From Hoskinsella mucinilytica (GTDB lineage: Bacteria > Bacillota_I > Bacilli_A > Erysipelotrichales > Erysipelotrichaceae): a stretch of DNA of 20,064 nucleotides. Position 1 is the first letter of the stretch. Every line of letters begins with the position of its first letter. Below, one piece after another: positions 1 to 7,222 of the stretch. Both the position numbers and the translations under genes were made by a program. The stretch covers positions 1 to 20,064 of the forward strand of contig NZ_JBEQZJ010000055.1 in assembly GCF_045223415.1 (NCBI RefSeq). Direction: 5' to 3'. The notes under the pieces were generated by a model. The model saw nothing but the letters and a program-made list of their open reading frames with translations. It searched no databases and was not told where the DNA came from.

Positions 1-295
1 AGGCAGAGTCGCCAAACAACACGAGTATCACCGATACGGATGGGTAAATGACGGAGGAGAAAATCCGGAAATGGTTTGGCAACGAGTATCCAACGTACTG
101 GATGAAATGATACAAACCTATCAAGATGGCAATATTCTTATCGTTACGCATGGTGTCGTTATGATGACGTTATTAAGGAAACTAAAACCGGGCTATATGG
201 AATCACAAGGAAAAAACTTTCATATAGCGAATTGCGCTGTTATGAAGATGGAATATCATGATCAAGCATTCCACATCCTTGCCGTCAATCAATAG
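1..295 (+). CDS. Histidine phosphatase family protein (phosphoglycerate mutase-like), 3' part
   Basis: C-terminal part of a histidine phosphatase superfamily enzyme; the reading frame is open from base 2 to the TAG at 293-295, so the start lies left of the window. Visible are GGENPEMVWQRV (the conserved glutamate region of the fold) and, about 30 residues on, ILIVTHGVV. The histidine of that THG motif is the second conserved catalytic-pocket histidine of the family. The N-terminal RHG motif with the phosphorylated histidine is outside. The family includes phosphoglycerate mutases, alpha-ribazole phosphatases and broad phosphatases; the substrate cannot be told from this fragment. The gene converges on the CarD-like gene and overlaps its end by 11 bases, so no separate terminator fits between them. 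Confidence 0.88.
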   Translation, partial: GRVAKQHEYHRYGWVNDGGENPEMVWQRVSNVLDEMIQTYQDGNILIVTHGVVMMTLLRKLKPGYMESQGKNFHIANCAVMKMEYHDQAFHILAVNQ

Positions 296-791
296 GTTGA
301 GCATGTAGTTTCGAAAAGATGAAATCATGGACTTCCTCACGTTTGATATGAAAGCATAATGAAATCTCATCAAAAAGAAGATCTTCTGCTCGATCAAAAA
401 AATATTTATCTTTATCGGAAATCGTTTTTTTGATTTCCTCTTTTTGTTTTTTCATGAGATAAATGGTATTCGCCAATTGTGCCCACATCCATATATCACC
501 ACTATCCAGCATGGATTGGAATCGTTCCTCACGAATACGTTTATCATCGTCCCAACAGCTGGTAAGCGATGGCATCTTATCGATCAGAGCTAAGATGTCA
601 TCTTTTTTCATGATCAAACGAAGATTGGGATTTGTGGATGGTGTGGTAATACTGGTTTCTACATCACCTTTGATATTATGTAGCACATACCAAAATTCCT
701 TCTCTTTGCGCCCTTTGCGCTTCTCTATGATATTTTTTACCTGAAAGATGCCTTTGTTTGTATAAGATACATTATCATTGATTTGAAACAT
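285..791 (-). CDS. CarD-like transcriptional regulator
   Basis: A 168-residue protein matching the two-part CarD/CdnL layout. The N-terminal segment (about 1-60, FQINDNVSYTNKGIFQVKNI) resembles the RNA-polymerase-interacting domain shared with TRCF/Mfd, which begins with a 'G-D-x-V-Y-x-x-x-G-v-x-x-I' pattern. The rest (about 70-168) is helical and charged, like the DNA-contacting C-terminal domain. Known members bind the RNA polymerase beta subunit and modulate promoter opening. The length is typical. The ATG at 791 is preceded by AGGAGG at good spacing, and a promoter (extended -10 TAAAAT at 831-836, -35 TTACAT at 854-859, 17-base spacer) sits directly upstream, so it is transcribed separately from the collagen gene behind it. 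The family call rests on pattern recognition; the regulated genes are unknown. Confidence 0.75.
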   Translation of the reverse strand: MFQINDNVSYTNKGIFQVKNIIEKRKGRKEKEFWYVLHNIKGDVETSITTPSTNPNLRLIMKKDDILALIDKMPSLTSCWDDDKRIREERFQSMLDSGDIWMWAQLANTIYLMKKQKEEIKKTISDKDKYFFDRAEDLLFDEISLCFHIKREEVHDFIFSKLHAQPID

Positions 792-830
792 GATAGACCT
801 CCTACTTAAATGAATGTTATTTCCAAAGTC

Positions 831-859
831 ATTTTACCATTTTTCTTTTTTTGATGTAA
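831..859 (-). promoter_or_regulatory. Sigma-A-type promoter of the CarD-like gene
   Basis: On the minus strand, TTACAT (854-859), a 17-base spacer and TGG-TAAAAT (extended -10, hexamer 831-836) lie about 40 bases before the start codon at 791, leaving a short leader with AGGAGG. It lies just past the terminator of the upstream collagen-like gene. Confidence 0.55.
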
Positions 860-866
860 GAAATAT

Positions 867-908
867 CGAAAAAAACTGAATCAAAAACCTAGCTGGTTCG
901 ATTCAGTT
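867..908 (-). terminator. Rho-independent terminator of collagen-like gene 1
   Basis: The minus-strand transcript folds into a 9-bp stem (900-908 with 874-882, AACTGAATC/GATTCAGTT) with a small inner stem AACC/GGTT in its loop, followed by a U-run (plus-strand A-run around 869-875). The 5' arm lies inside the last codons of the gene. Confidence 0.8.
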
Positions 909-2121
909 TCAAGACAGTAAGCGTTAAGGTACCTTCTGTACTATTCACATTAGAATTGTAAGTTAAAGAGAATCTTGATGTGGAAGTTATATAGGCAATC
1001 AATGATCCAGATCCCATAGCCGTTTGTTGATTTTGTGTCGTTTTTACATATACACCAAGCTCAAGATGGACCTTTCCATCATAAAAGGGCGTAATTTGCA
1101 TATAGCCGGGTGTTGCTAAAATGACAGTTACATTGTAATTGATCAGATAATATCCAGGCGTTAAGAGCAATGAAGAATTGTCTTGTACAATGTTTCCTGT
1201 TGTATCTACGACAGATTCCAATAATGGAATCTGGATTCCATCCGTGAAATAGCCTTGAAAAACATAATAGGATGCAAATGCCTGTTGTGGCAATGCCCCG
1301 GTTGCTCCTTTTGGAATGGAGAAATCCAATTGTACACCTTGTTCAATGGGTTTCAAATCAACCTGTGCAGGTTGATTTGGTTCTAGTGTAGTGGTAGTAC
1401 CTACCGTGATCAATGGGATCGCCCCGGTTGCTCCGGTAGCGCCTGTCATACCTGTATTGCCCGTAGGTCCTGCCGGTCCTTCAAAACCGGTAGGACCTTG
1501 TATTCCGGTAGCCCCTGTTACCCCGGTTGGTCCCGTGTTTCCTTTTGGTAGTTTAAAATTCAATTCGATCCCATCCTGTATCGGTACACTGTCTACCCAT
1601 GCATTTTCTCCAGGAGATGTGGTTGTTGTAGAACCTACTCGAACGATCGGAATAGCCCCCGTTGGTCCAGTAGCACCATCAGCCCCGGTCATTCCGGTAG
1701 GCCCGATCGGGCCTGTATTTCCTGTGATACCTGTTGCCCCTGTCGCACCTTTTGGACCGGTTGCTCCGGCAATTCCATCTGCACCGGTATTCCCTCTAGC
1801 CCCCGTCACACCCCTAGGACCGCTAGGACCACGAAGTCCTGTGGCTCCTTGACTACCGGTTGGTCCTGTATCACCTCTTGGTAACGTAAAATTCAATTGA
1901 ACGCCATTCATGGTAGGAACTTCATTTACCGTTGCATCTCCCCCGGGTAAAGAAGTATTGACCTCACCGATCGTTATTTCAGGTGTTCTTCCTGTTCTTC
2001 CAGTAGGACCTGTCACACCTTGAGGTCCTGTATCACCTTTTGGACCTGTTGGACCTTGTGGACCGATACAACAATCGCAACAATGCTCATTCATCCATGA
2101 CTCCTCTGTTTGATTATCCAT
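889..2121 (-). CDS. Collagen-like (GXT repeat) protein with BclA/C1q-like C-terminal domain
   Basis: A 410-residue surface-type protein. The start is the ATG at 2121 (MDNQTEES), since GGGGTG lies about 6 bases upstream; an in-frame ATG further up (2187) has no such site and lies in the terminator of the next gene. The N-terminus has a cysteine cluster (C14, C15, C17, C18), then Gly-X-Y triplets rich in GPT, GAT and GNT in three blocks. Each block ends in a 36-43-residue linker of the same type: P-x-I-x-V/I-G ... D/N-G/E-x-x-L-x-F-x-x-P-K/R, starting near residues 47, about 158 and about 236. The last 130 residues are beta-rich without triplets and resemble the trimerising C1q/TNF-like tail of BclA-type proteins. 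Thr-rich triplets are often glycosylated in such proteins. No LPXTG signal and no classical signal peptide are visible, as for spore-surface or directly anchored proteins. Location in the cell is inference. Confidence 0.85.
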   Translation of the reverse strand: MDNQTEESWMNEHCCDCCIGPQGPTGPKGDTGPQGVTGPTGRTGRTPEITIGEVNTSLPGGDATVNEVPTMNGVQLNFTLPRGDTGPTGSQGATGLRGPSGPRGVTGARGNTGADGIAGATGPKGATGATGITGNTGPIGPTGMTGADGATGPTGAIPIVRVGSTTTTSPGENAWVDSVPIQDGIELNFKLPKGNTGPTGVTGATGIQGPTGFEGPAGPTGNTGMTGATGATGAIPLITVGTTTTLEPNQPAQVDLKPIEQGVQLDFSIPKGATGALPQQAFASYYVFQGYFTDGIQIPLLESVVDTTGNIVQDNSSLLLTPGYYLINYNVTVILATPGYMQITPFYDGKVHLELGVYVKTTQNQQTAMGSGSLIAYITSTSRFSLTYNSNVNSTEGTLTLTVLKLNRTS

Positions 2122-2139
2122 TCTATTCACCCCATAGTT

Positions 2140-2168
2140 TATCATTATGCAAAAGATACGAATATGTG
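2140..2168 (-). promoter_or_regulatory. Candidate promoter of collagen-like gene 1
   Basis: The minus strand reads AC, 16 bases, then CATAATGATA (2149 down to 2140), about 20 bases before the start. AC-N16-CATA resembles mother-cell sporulation sigma (E/K) promoters, and a similar stretch precedes the other collagen-like gene. The 5' leader would be very short, which lowers confidence. Confidence 0.3.
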
Positions 2169-2201
2169 AAAAAAATCTGCCTCTCAATGAAGAAGCAGAT
2201 C
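2168..2201 (-). terminator. Rho-independent terminator of the diguanylate cyclase gene
   Basis: The minus-strand transcript has stem ATCTGC (2195-2200) with GCAGAT (2175-2180), extendable by three pairs past a mismatch, followed by a U-run (A-run 2169-2175 on plus). It begins five bases after the stop codon at 2206-2208. Confidence 0.8.
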
Positions 2202-2205
2202 TTTT

Positions 2206-4143
2206 CTATTCTATATCAGGATATTGTAAATCCTTTTCATATTCACTAAGAATGCCCTTACCATGATGCTTAGAAGCATACAAAGCGATATCGGCGGCAT
2301 GCATCAGATCTTCATAGCTTTGTAACGTATCCTCGACCCAAGCCAATCCGGCAGATAATTGAATGTGATGAATTTTTTGATCAGGGAAACGAAGTCGATA
2401 AGCGGATATCTTTTGATAATAACTGTTTAAGACCTTGCGAACATCCTCTTTGCTATCAAAGTGATATAAGAAGATACAAAATTCATCCCCCGAACGTCTT
2501 GCACAAATAATTTGATCATTCTCAAATTCACTTAATAATGCCGCAAATACTTTCAAATAAGTATCGCCCCAATCATGACCATATTGATCATTGATGGATT
2601 TGAAATTATCAAGATCCAACATAACGATCGCAGCTGTCTTAGGCTGTACCTGTTTCAATAAGGAATCAACCTTTATATGGAAGGATTTGATGTTATTTAA
2701 TTTGGTCAAAGCATCATGATCTCTTTCATATTCGATTTTCTTCTTTTCTTTTACATCACTTGTAACATCACTGACAACACCAAAAGTACCATTTTCATCA
2801 ATTGCCATATATACTTGTATCCATTTATCAGGGTCACGATGAAGATGATAAATGTTAGTGACATTTGTTTTATTCGGATTCATTACTTTACCCATTTCTT
2901 TCATGAATGCATCTTTATCTTGATAAAGTGAATCTGCTGTTTCCTTATCCCAATCCATGATGAAACGAAGACGATCGGTTGCCATGACATCTTTTTGATC
3001 ATGTCTGAATTCAAAGACCCCAATTGGCATATCCACGATATCGATGACCTTGGATACTTTGACAGTCGCATTTAATATGCTTGCGACCATTTTATTGATA
3101 TCTCCACTCAGCTGTTTGAATTCAGGGATGTTTTCCACATGAACGACCGTATCCAAATTTCCATTGGATATCTTTCTGACATCCTCTACGATACGATGAA
3201 GATTTGTGACGATTTGCCGTTTTAATAAATAACGAAGCGTCAAAATCATAATGATCGCAATCAACACTAACCCGATCACAGTAGTAAACATGATCATATT
3301 TTGATCTTGAAATACCACAGATCGATCATACGCAATACATAATAACATTTGATCATAAACCTTACTAACACAATATACAGATGAATCAGATAACTGAATG
3401 AAATTACCATTGGATAAATGTATCAAAGTAGATAGATCTACACCTAAATCATCCACGTTTTTATCAAGATATGTGTCATCGCTATGTGCAAGTATCTGAC
3501 CTGTTTCTTTATTTACGGCAAATAGTGAAATACCTTCATCCATTGGTAATCTGGATATGATATAAGATATCTCGTTTTTTTGACGTGCTTCTAAGATTCG
3601 AGTAGGTGCAAGACCAATCTGTACGATGCCTTTTTTATCTTGTCTGGCGACACCGATGTATTGAAATACTTTTTTCTCGGCACCATTTGGTTGGATATCT
3701 TGAATAAGATAACCGTTATCTTCTAAGATGGGTAAAAACTCTTTTGTTTGTTTTGTGGTTTGAAAATCTAAACCAAAATACTTCGGTATGGTACCCGCAA
3801 ATAAAATCCCATGTTCATCGATCACATGAAGCTCATCTACCCTTAACAAATCTTTTATTTTCTCAAGCTCACTTTGTGAGGATAAAACATCAGGATTGGA
3901 TCGTATGATATAAGCAAAAGCATAAGCTCTTGTTAGATAATCCTCATTTAAACTATCGGTAAGATTATCTAATTCATCTTTATTGCTGTTTAAGGTCGTG
4001 ACAATCTGTTCTAGTTTTAATTCAGCATTTTGTTGAATATTTGATTTGGCATTATATTCTTGTATGAACCATGTAAATCCGAGAATGAGGAAAGAAGATA
4101 GCACAATGACAAGTGTGATATAACGTGTAAACAGTTTCTGCAT
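2206..4143 (-). CDS. Membrane-anchored diguanylate cyclase (Cache-HAMP-PAS-like-GGDEF)
   Basis: A 645-residue sensor enzyme predicted to make cyclic di-GMP from two GTP. In order: a transmembrane segment (about 8-27), a large extracytoplasmic region (about 30-280) with Cache-like features, a second membrane segment (about 284-308), a HAMP linker (about 309-365), a PAS-like region (about 373-470), and a GGDEF domain (about 480-635). The GGDEF domain shows the metal site MLDLDNFKSIND and the signature SGDEF at 551-555. Ser replaces the first Gly, a substitution known in active enzymes. The RxxD inhibitory site expected nine to six residues before the signature is absent (N...I), so product inhibition through that site is unlikely. 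The ATG at 4143 has AAGGAGAGG upstream and a TATAAT box at 4169-4174. The extracellular ligand is unknown. Confidence 0.9.
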   Translation of the reverse strand: MQKLFTRYITLVIVLSSFLILGFTWFIQEYNAKSNIQQNAELKLEQIVTTLNSNKDELDNLTDSLNEDYLTRAYAFAYIIRSNPDVLSSQSELEKIKDLLRVDELHVIDEHGILFAGTIPKYFGLDFQTTKQTKEFLPILEDNGYLIQDIQPNGAEKKVFQYIGVARQDKKGIVQIGLAPTRILEARQKNEISYIISRLPMDEGISLFAVNKETGQILAHSDDTYLDKNVDDLGVDLSTLIHLSNGNFIQLSDSSVYCVSKVYDQMLLCIAYDRSVVFQDQNMIMFTTVIGLVLIAIIMILTLRYLLKRQIVTNLHRIVEDVRKISNGNLDTVVHVENIPEFKQLSGDINKMVASILNATVKVSKVIDIVDMPIGVFEFRHDQKDVMATDRLRFIMDWDKETADSLYQDKDAFMKEMGKVMNPNKTNVTNIYHLHRDPDKWIQVYMAIDENGTFGVVSDVTSDVKEKKKIEYERDHDALTKLNNIKSFHIKVDSLLKQVQPKTAAIVMLDLDNFKSINDQYGHDWGDTYLKVFAALLSEFENDQIICARRSGDEFCIFLYHFDSKEDVRKVLNSYYQKISAYRLRFPDQKIHHIQLSAGLAWVEDTLQSYEDLMHAADIALYASKHHGKGILSEYEKDLQYPDIE

Positions 4144-4168
4144 GTGGTATCCTCTCCTTATTGTGTAT

Positions 4169-4174
4169 ATTATA
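4169..4174 (-). promoter_or_regulatory. -10 element of the diguanylate cyclase gene
   Basis: A perfect TATAAT on the minus strand 26 bases before the start codon, followed by AAGGAGAGG. No good -35 is visible 17 bases further up, so only the -10 is claimed. Confidence 0.45.
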
Positions 4175-4226
4175 GCGTATTTTTATAGAAATGAGAAAAA
4201 ATTATGATAAAAAGGTTGTGTTTTGA

Positions 4227-4348
4227 CTAGTTGAATTTATCAATGGGGAATCTAGAATAGATGTTTCTATTTCATCTGAAAATGATACCGTCTGGTTAAC
4301 CATCGATCTGATGTGTGACACGTATTTAAAGATAGAATCACAACACTA
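4227..4348 (+). pseudogene. Degenerate RhuM-like N-terminal fragment
   Basis: The otherwise gene-free stretch 4175-4453 contains a 40-codon frame, bounded by stops and lacking a start codon. It reads ...INGESRIDVSISSENDTVW and then LTIDLM. This resembles the N-terminus of RhuM-family proteins, which begin with a 'G-x-x-x-I-x-V-x-x-E-x-x-T-V-W-L-T-x-x-x-M/I-A-x-L-F' pattern. The expected continuation (Leu-Phe and the helix leading to an Arg/His-rich stretch) is lost, and the following 100 bases carry stops in the plus frames I read. I see it as a relic of an accessory gene at the left edge of the island. The match is short, so this is tentative. Confidence 0.35.
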
Positions 4349-4453
4349 GAGCATGCAATGAATCATTAAATCAGTTATTTCAGTCACAGGATGGGCTACT
4401 AGAATTGATAATCCCTAGCACCCTTGATGTAAAATATTTTAATGCCCACCTTC

Positions 4454-4489
4454 ATTACTCTTGATAATCATCAAGAGTAATAGTACAAT
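4454..4489 (+). promoter_or_regulatory. Promoter with built-in 28-bp palindrome (operator) of the dprA-like operon
   Basis: TTGATA (4461-4466), a 17-base spacer and TACAAT (4484-4489) form a good sigma-A promoter. A perfect dyad, ATTACTCTTGAT at 4454-4465 and its complement ATCAAGAGTAAT at 4470-4481 around a 4-base centre, covers the -35 and most of the spacer, so a bound dimer would block polymerase. Transcription would begin near 4496, which rules out the in-frame ATG at 4488 and supports the ATG at 4518. Confidence 0.6.
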
Positions 4490-4517
4490 GTATTTAAACA
4501 GAAAGGATGCGGGTAAG

Positions 4518-5696
4518 ATGGAAAGAAAAGAGATTTTGGAATTGATGCAAAATGTTTTTACATCTAGTGAGGCGGCAGAATATCTGAATATTTCAACACA
4601 GAGATTAAATCAGCTTGTTCATGAAAAAAGAATTGAACCTATAAAAGTCAGTAAATCTGTTATGCTTTTTTTGAAAAGTGATTTGGAAAAACGTAAGATT
4701 GTAAATGTATCTAATAACACTAATCAAAAAAATGTAGATTGTTTTGATATAAACAACTCTTTTGTTCGTGACGCTATCCTTTACTATACGATTCAACAGT
4801 ATTTCAATAACAATGATAAACGGACTAGTCAATTTGTAGAGCAAATTCAAAAAGTCAATAATTTTGATTTTCATAGTGGGTTGCCAGTAAATATTCCTTT
4901 ACTGTCATCTCTTTTAAAAGTCAGTGAGAAAGATTTTTATAACAAATACACAAATGTAAAAGAGAGTTTTCTATCATTGCCAAGTGATGTTGTACTTGTG
5001 AAAAAAGGTGATGATATTTATTCTAAATTGCTTGCAGAAACAAAGGAAGCTGCACCCTATCTTTTCTTAAAGGGAAATGTACATTTACTTGCTGAAAAAT
5101 CAGTATGTGTCGTGGGAAGTAGAAATGCTTCTTTGGATTCTATGGAAAAGACTGAAAGAATTGTTAAATCGTTAATTCAAAGAAATATTGTAGTAAATGC
5201 AGGTCTGGCAAAAGGAATTGATACAGCAACACACCGTTCGGCACTAAAATATGGTGGAAGAACGATTGCAGTTATCGGTACTCCAATTAACCAATACTAT
5301 CCAAAAGAAAATAAAGATCTACAGATGGAAATCGAAAAAAAGGGATTGATTGTTTCTCAGTTCCCGCCATGCAATGTTGTAAATAGATGGAATTTTCCTA
5401 CCCGTAATGCAACGATGAGCGGTATCTCATTAGCAACAATCATAATGGAAGCTGGCGAAACAAGTGGAGCATTAAAACAAGCAGACTATGCCTTAAAACA
5501 AGGACGAGATGTGCTTATTCCTCAGTCTGCCATTAACAATCCACTGATCAAATGGCCTGCAAAATATGTTTCAAAAGGTGCCTTTGCATTTCGAACATTA
5601 AAAGAAGTTTTAGAAATTTTGAACAAAAACGAGTTATTACTTGACCTATTCAATAAAACAGATATGGAGGAAATCAGTAATGTGGAAATGGACTGA
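4518..5696 (+). CDS. HTH (excisionase/MerR-like)-DprA/SMF fusion protein
   Basis: A 392-residue protein. Residues 13-58 (FTSSEAAEYLNISTQRLNQL...) form an excisionase/MerR-type helix-turn-helix. Residues about 60-155 are unassigned. Residues about 158-375 are a DprA/SMF Rossmann domain: GSR at 200-202, NAGLAKGIDTATHR at 227-240 (the family's S-G-L-A-x-G-I-D loop), WNFPTRNATMSGIS at 291-304, and EAGETSGAL at 311-319. Housekeeping DprA loads RecA on incoming single-stranded DNA and lacks this N-terminal HTH, so this looks like an accessory paralogue. The start at 4518 has AAAGGA about ten bases upstream and follows the inferred transcription start. It overlaps the next gene by 17 bases, so the two are translationally coupled. 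Role in the island (defence, DNA uptake or regulation) is inferred only. Confidence 0.85.
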   Translation: MERKEILELMQNVFTSSEAAEYLNISTQRLNQLVHEKRIEPIKVSKSVMLFLKSDLEKRKIVNVSNNTNQKNVDCFDINNSFVRDAILYYTIQQYFNNNDKRTSQFVEQIQKVNNFDFHSGLPVNIPLLSSLLKVSEKDFYNKYTNVKESFLSLPSDVVLVKKGDDIYSKLLAETKEAAPYLFLKGNVHLLAEKSVCVVGSRNASLDSMEKTERIVKSLIQRNIVVNAGLAKGIDTATHRSALKYGGRTIAVIGTPINQYYPKENKDLQMEIEKKGLIVSQFPPCNVVNRWNFPTRNATMSGISLATIIMEAGETSGALKQADYALKQGRDVLIPQSAINNPLIKWPAKYVSKGAFAFRTLKEVLEILNKNELLLDLFNKTDMEEISNVEMD

Positions 5697-6912
5697 TCCG
5701 GATAACATTCAAGCAATCATATTGGATATGGATTCTCTAAGTCAAGATTATCTTGAATATCCATTTACATCTATATTGAAAGATGTCAAAGTGTTTAAAG
5801 TAAAAGATTTTTGGAATAACGATATTAAAAAAGTAGATGATACAATAGAGTACTTTGATATTTCCTCTTTGTTACAAGAAATATTAAGTATTGCTAAATG
5901 TGAATCCTATTCTTTGATTGCCATTAGCAGCAATGCTTTGTTTTTGAAAGAAATGATGCAAAATCATATAGGTACTATATTAGCTGGAGAATTAACCAAA
6001 GAGTTTTTAAAAAGTACCCCTGATTTCACATATACGGCATTAGATACTTTAAATCAAATTCTATTAAAGGAAAGAAAAGGATATGGTGCTGAGGTTTTCG
6101 CAACATACAGTAAATCACGTAAAAAAATGTCATTACTGAAAAGTGAAACTATGGTACAATTAGACAATGGACAGCAGGAACCGTTGACACTATACCTAGG
6201 AGGTAGATATTATTCTCAAGGACATCAATATTTATTAGACGATCCACTTTCTGTATTAGTAAAGGAATTTAAAGATAATTATGTAGAGGTCGTAGACTTG
6301 TTCTTTGATTCAGCAATAAATTTTATAAATAAAAAAGAGAAAATAGATATTCTTACGGCTATTCCATTAAAACCTATTGAAATAAAAAACAAGCGTTTTG
6401 ATAGATTTGCTTCACTTCATTTAAACAAATGTACGAATAATCAATTGAAACTTCAAAGCATCTTAAAGTGTAATAAAGACTTTTCTCAAAAAGGAAATAA
6501 TCTATTTAACAGAAAAGAAATCGTTAGAGGAGCTTATGAAGTTACAGAAAATATAGATGGTCAAAGTATCTTATTGATGGATGATGTGTATTCTTCAGGT
6601 TCAACTTTTCTAGAAGTAGCAAAGACATTGTATGTGGCAGGAGCGAGAAATGTAATTGGTGTCTTATTAGCTGTTAACCAATTAACAGAATCATCTTCTG
6701 TGTCTTATCATAGTCTTCCTTGCTCCTACTGTGGAAAACCAATGACATTAAGGATTAATCATAGAAACAAACAGATGTTTTTCGGATGTACGGAATATCA
6801 AAAACATCTTTCTCATGACACCTCTATACCTATGCAACATGGATTACGTATGTTATTAGACAATAATAAATTGGAGATTACAGAAATCATAGATTTGGAA
6901 GATGAGTATTAG
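5680..6912 (+). CDS. HAD-like - phosphoribosyltransferase - zinc ribbon fusion protein
   Basis: A 410-residue three-part protein. Residues about 8-125 look like a reduced HAD domain: ILDMDS (D16, D18) as motif I, ISSN (82-85) as motif II, and KSTPD (111-115) as a possible motif III; no clear acidic motif IV is seen. Residues about 165-345 are a ComF-type phosphoribosyltransferase with the PRPP loop LLMDDVYSSGST (D301, D302, S305-T309) and AIPLKPIEIKNKRFDRF as the substrate-side segment. Residues 348-376 form a topoisomerase-type zinc ribbon, C348-x2-C351...C370-x5-H376, with His as the fourth ligand. The ATG at 5680 has GGAGG nine bases upstream, inside the end of the DprA-like gene. ComF proteins pair with DprA in competence, but this is a different, fused architecture. 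The substrate is unknown. Confidence 0.82.
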   Translation: MWKWTDPDNIQAIILDMDSLSQDYLEYPFTSILKDVKVFKVKDFWNNDIKKVDDTIEYFDISSLLQEILSIAKCESYSLIAISSNALFLKEMMQNHIGTILAGELTKEFLKSTPDFTYTALDTLNQILLKERKGYGAEVFATYSKSRKKMSLLKSETMVQLDNGQQEPLTLYLGGRYYSQGHQYLLDDPLSVLVKEFKDNYVEVVDLFFDSAINFINKKEKIDILTAIPLKPIEIKNKRFDRFASLHLNKCTNNQLKLQSILKCNKDFSQKGNNLFNRKEIVRGAYEVTENIDGQSILLMDDVYSSGSTFLEVAKTLYVAGARNVIGVLLAVNQLTESSSVSYHSLPCSYCGKPMTLRINHRNKQMFFGCTEYQKHLSHDTSIPMQHGLRMLLDNNKLEITEIIDLEDEY

Positions 6913-7068
6913 AAATAGCAATTATTTGAAAATAAATAAGAGGTGAAGTGAGTGAAAGAGGTTAAAGAAGAAATTCAAGAACTAATAGATTTAAAAGCTG
7001 AAGGTGATTACTGGGATTTCAAACAGAAATGGCATTCTAATATATCTGATTTATTACATGATATTATT

Positions 7069-7122
7069 AATTTCAAAAGAGGGAGATACCGACACAAAAC
7101 GATATTTCCCTCTTTTGAAATT
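7069..7122. repeat. 20-bp inverted repeat (hairpin) at the AlbA_2 breakpoint
   Basis: Arms 7069-7088 and 7103-7122 (AATTTCAAAAGAGGG.../...CCCTCTTTTGAAATT) differ at one position, which is a G-U pair in RNA, with a 14-base loop. No U-run follows on either strand, so it is not a classical terminator. It starts where the AlbA_2 similarity ends. Confidence 0.75.
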
Positions 7123-7146
7123 GATAATAAAACTTTACAAATTTCA

Positions 7147-7194
7147 TTGACAAGTAAACTTGGCGTGGCTATAATGATGATGCCAAGTTTACTT
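7147..7194 (+). promoter_or_regulatory. Consensus promoter with two operator-like half sites
   Basis: TTGACA (7147-7152), exactly 17 bases, TATAAT (7170-7175): a perfect sigma-A consensus. A 13-bp perfect inverted repeat (7152-7164 and 7182-7194, AAGTAAACTTGGC and its complement) places one arm in the spacer and one at the expected start of transcription. Each arm contains its own pseudo-palindrome AAGT-N2-ACTT; their centres are 33 bases apart, about three helical turns, as expected for paired repressor dimers. The XRE protein of the same operon is the likely ligand. Confidence 0.7.
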
Positions 7195-7222
7195 TGCAAA
7201 TATATATTAGGAGGATTTCATT

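Noticed and set aside
1391..1852. Long plus-strand Pro/Val-rich frame opposite collagen-like gene 1
   Set aside because: It is the complement of Gly-X-Y triplets (a V-A-P/V-G-P pattern) without ribosome site; a shadow of the repeat.
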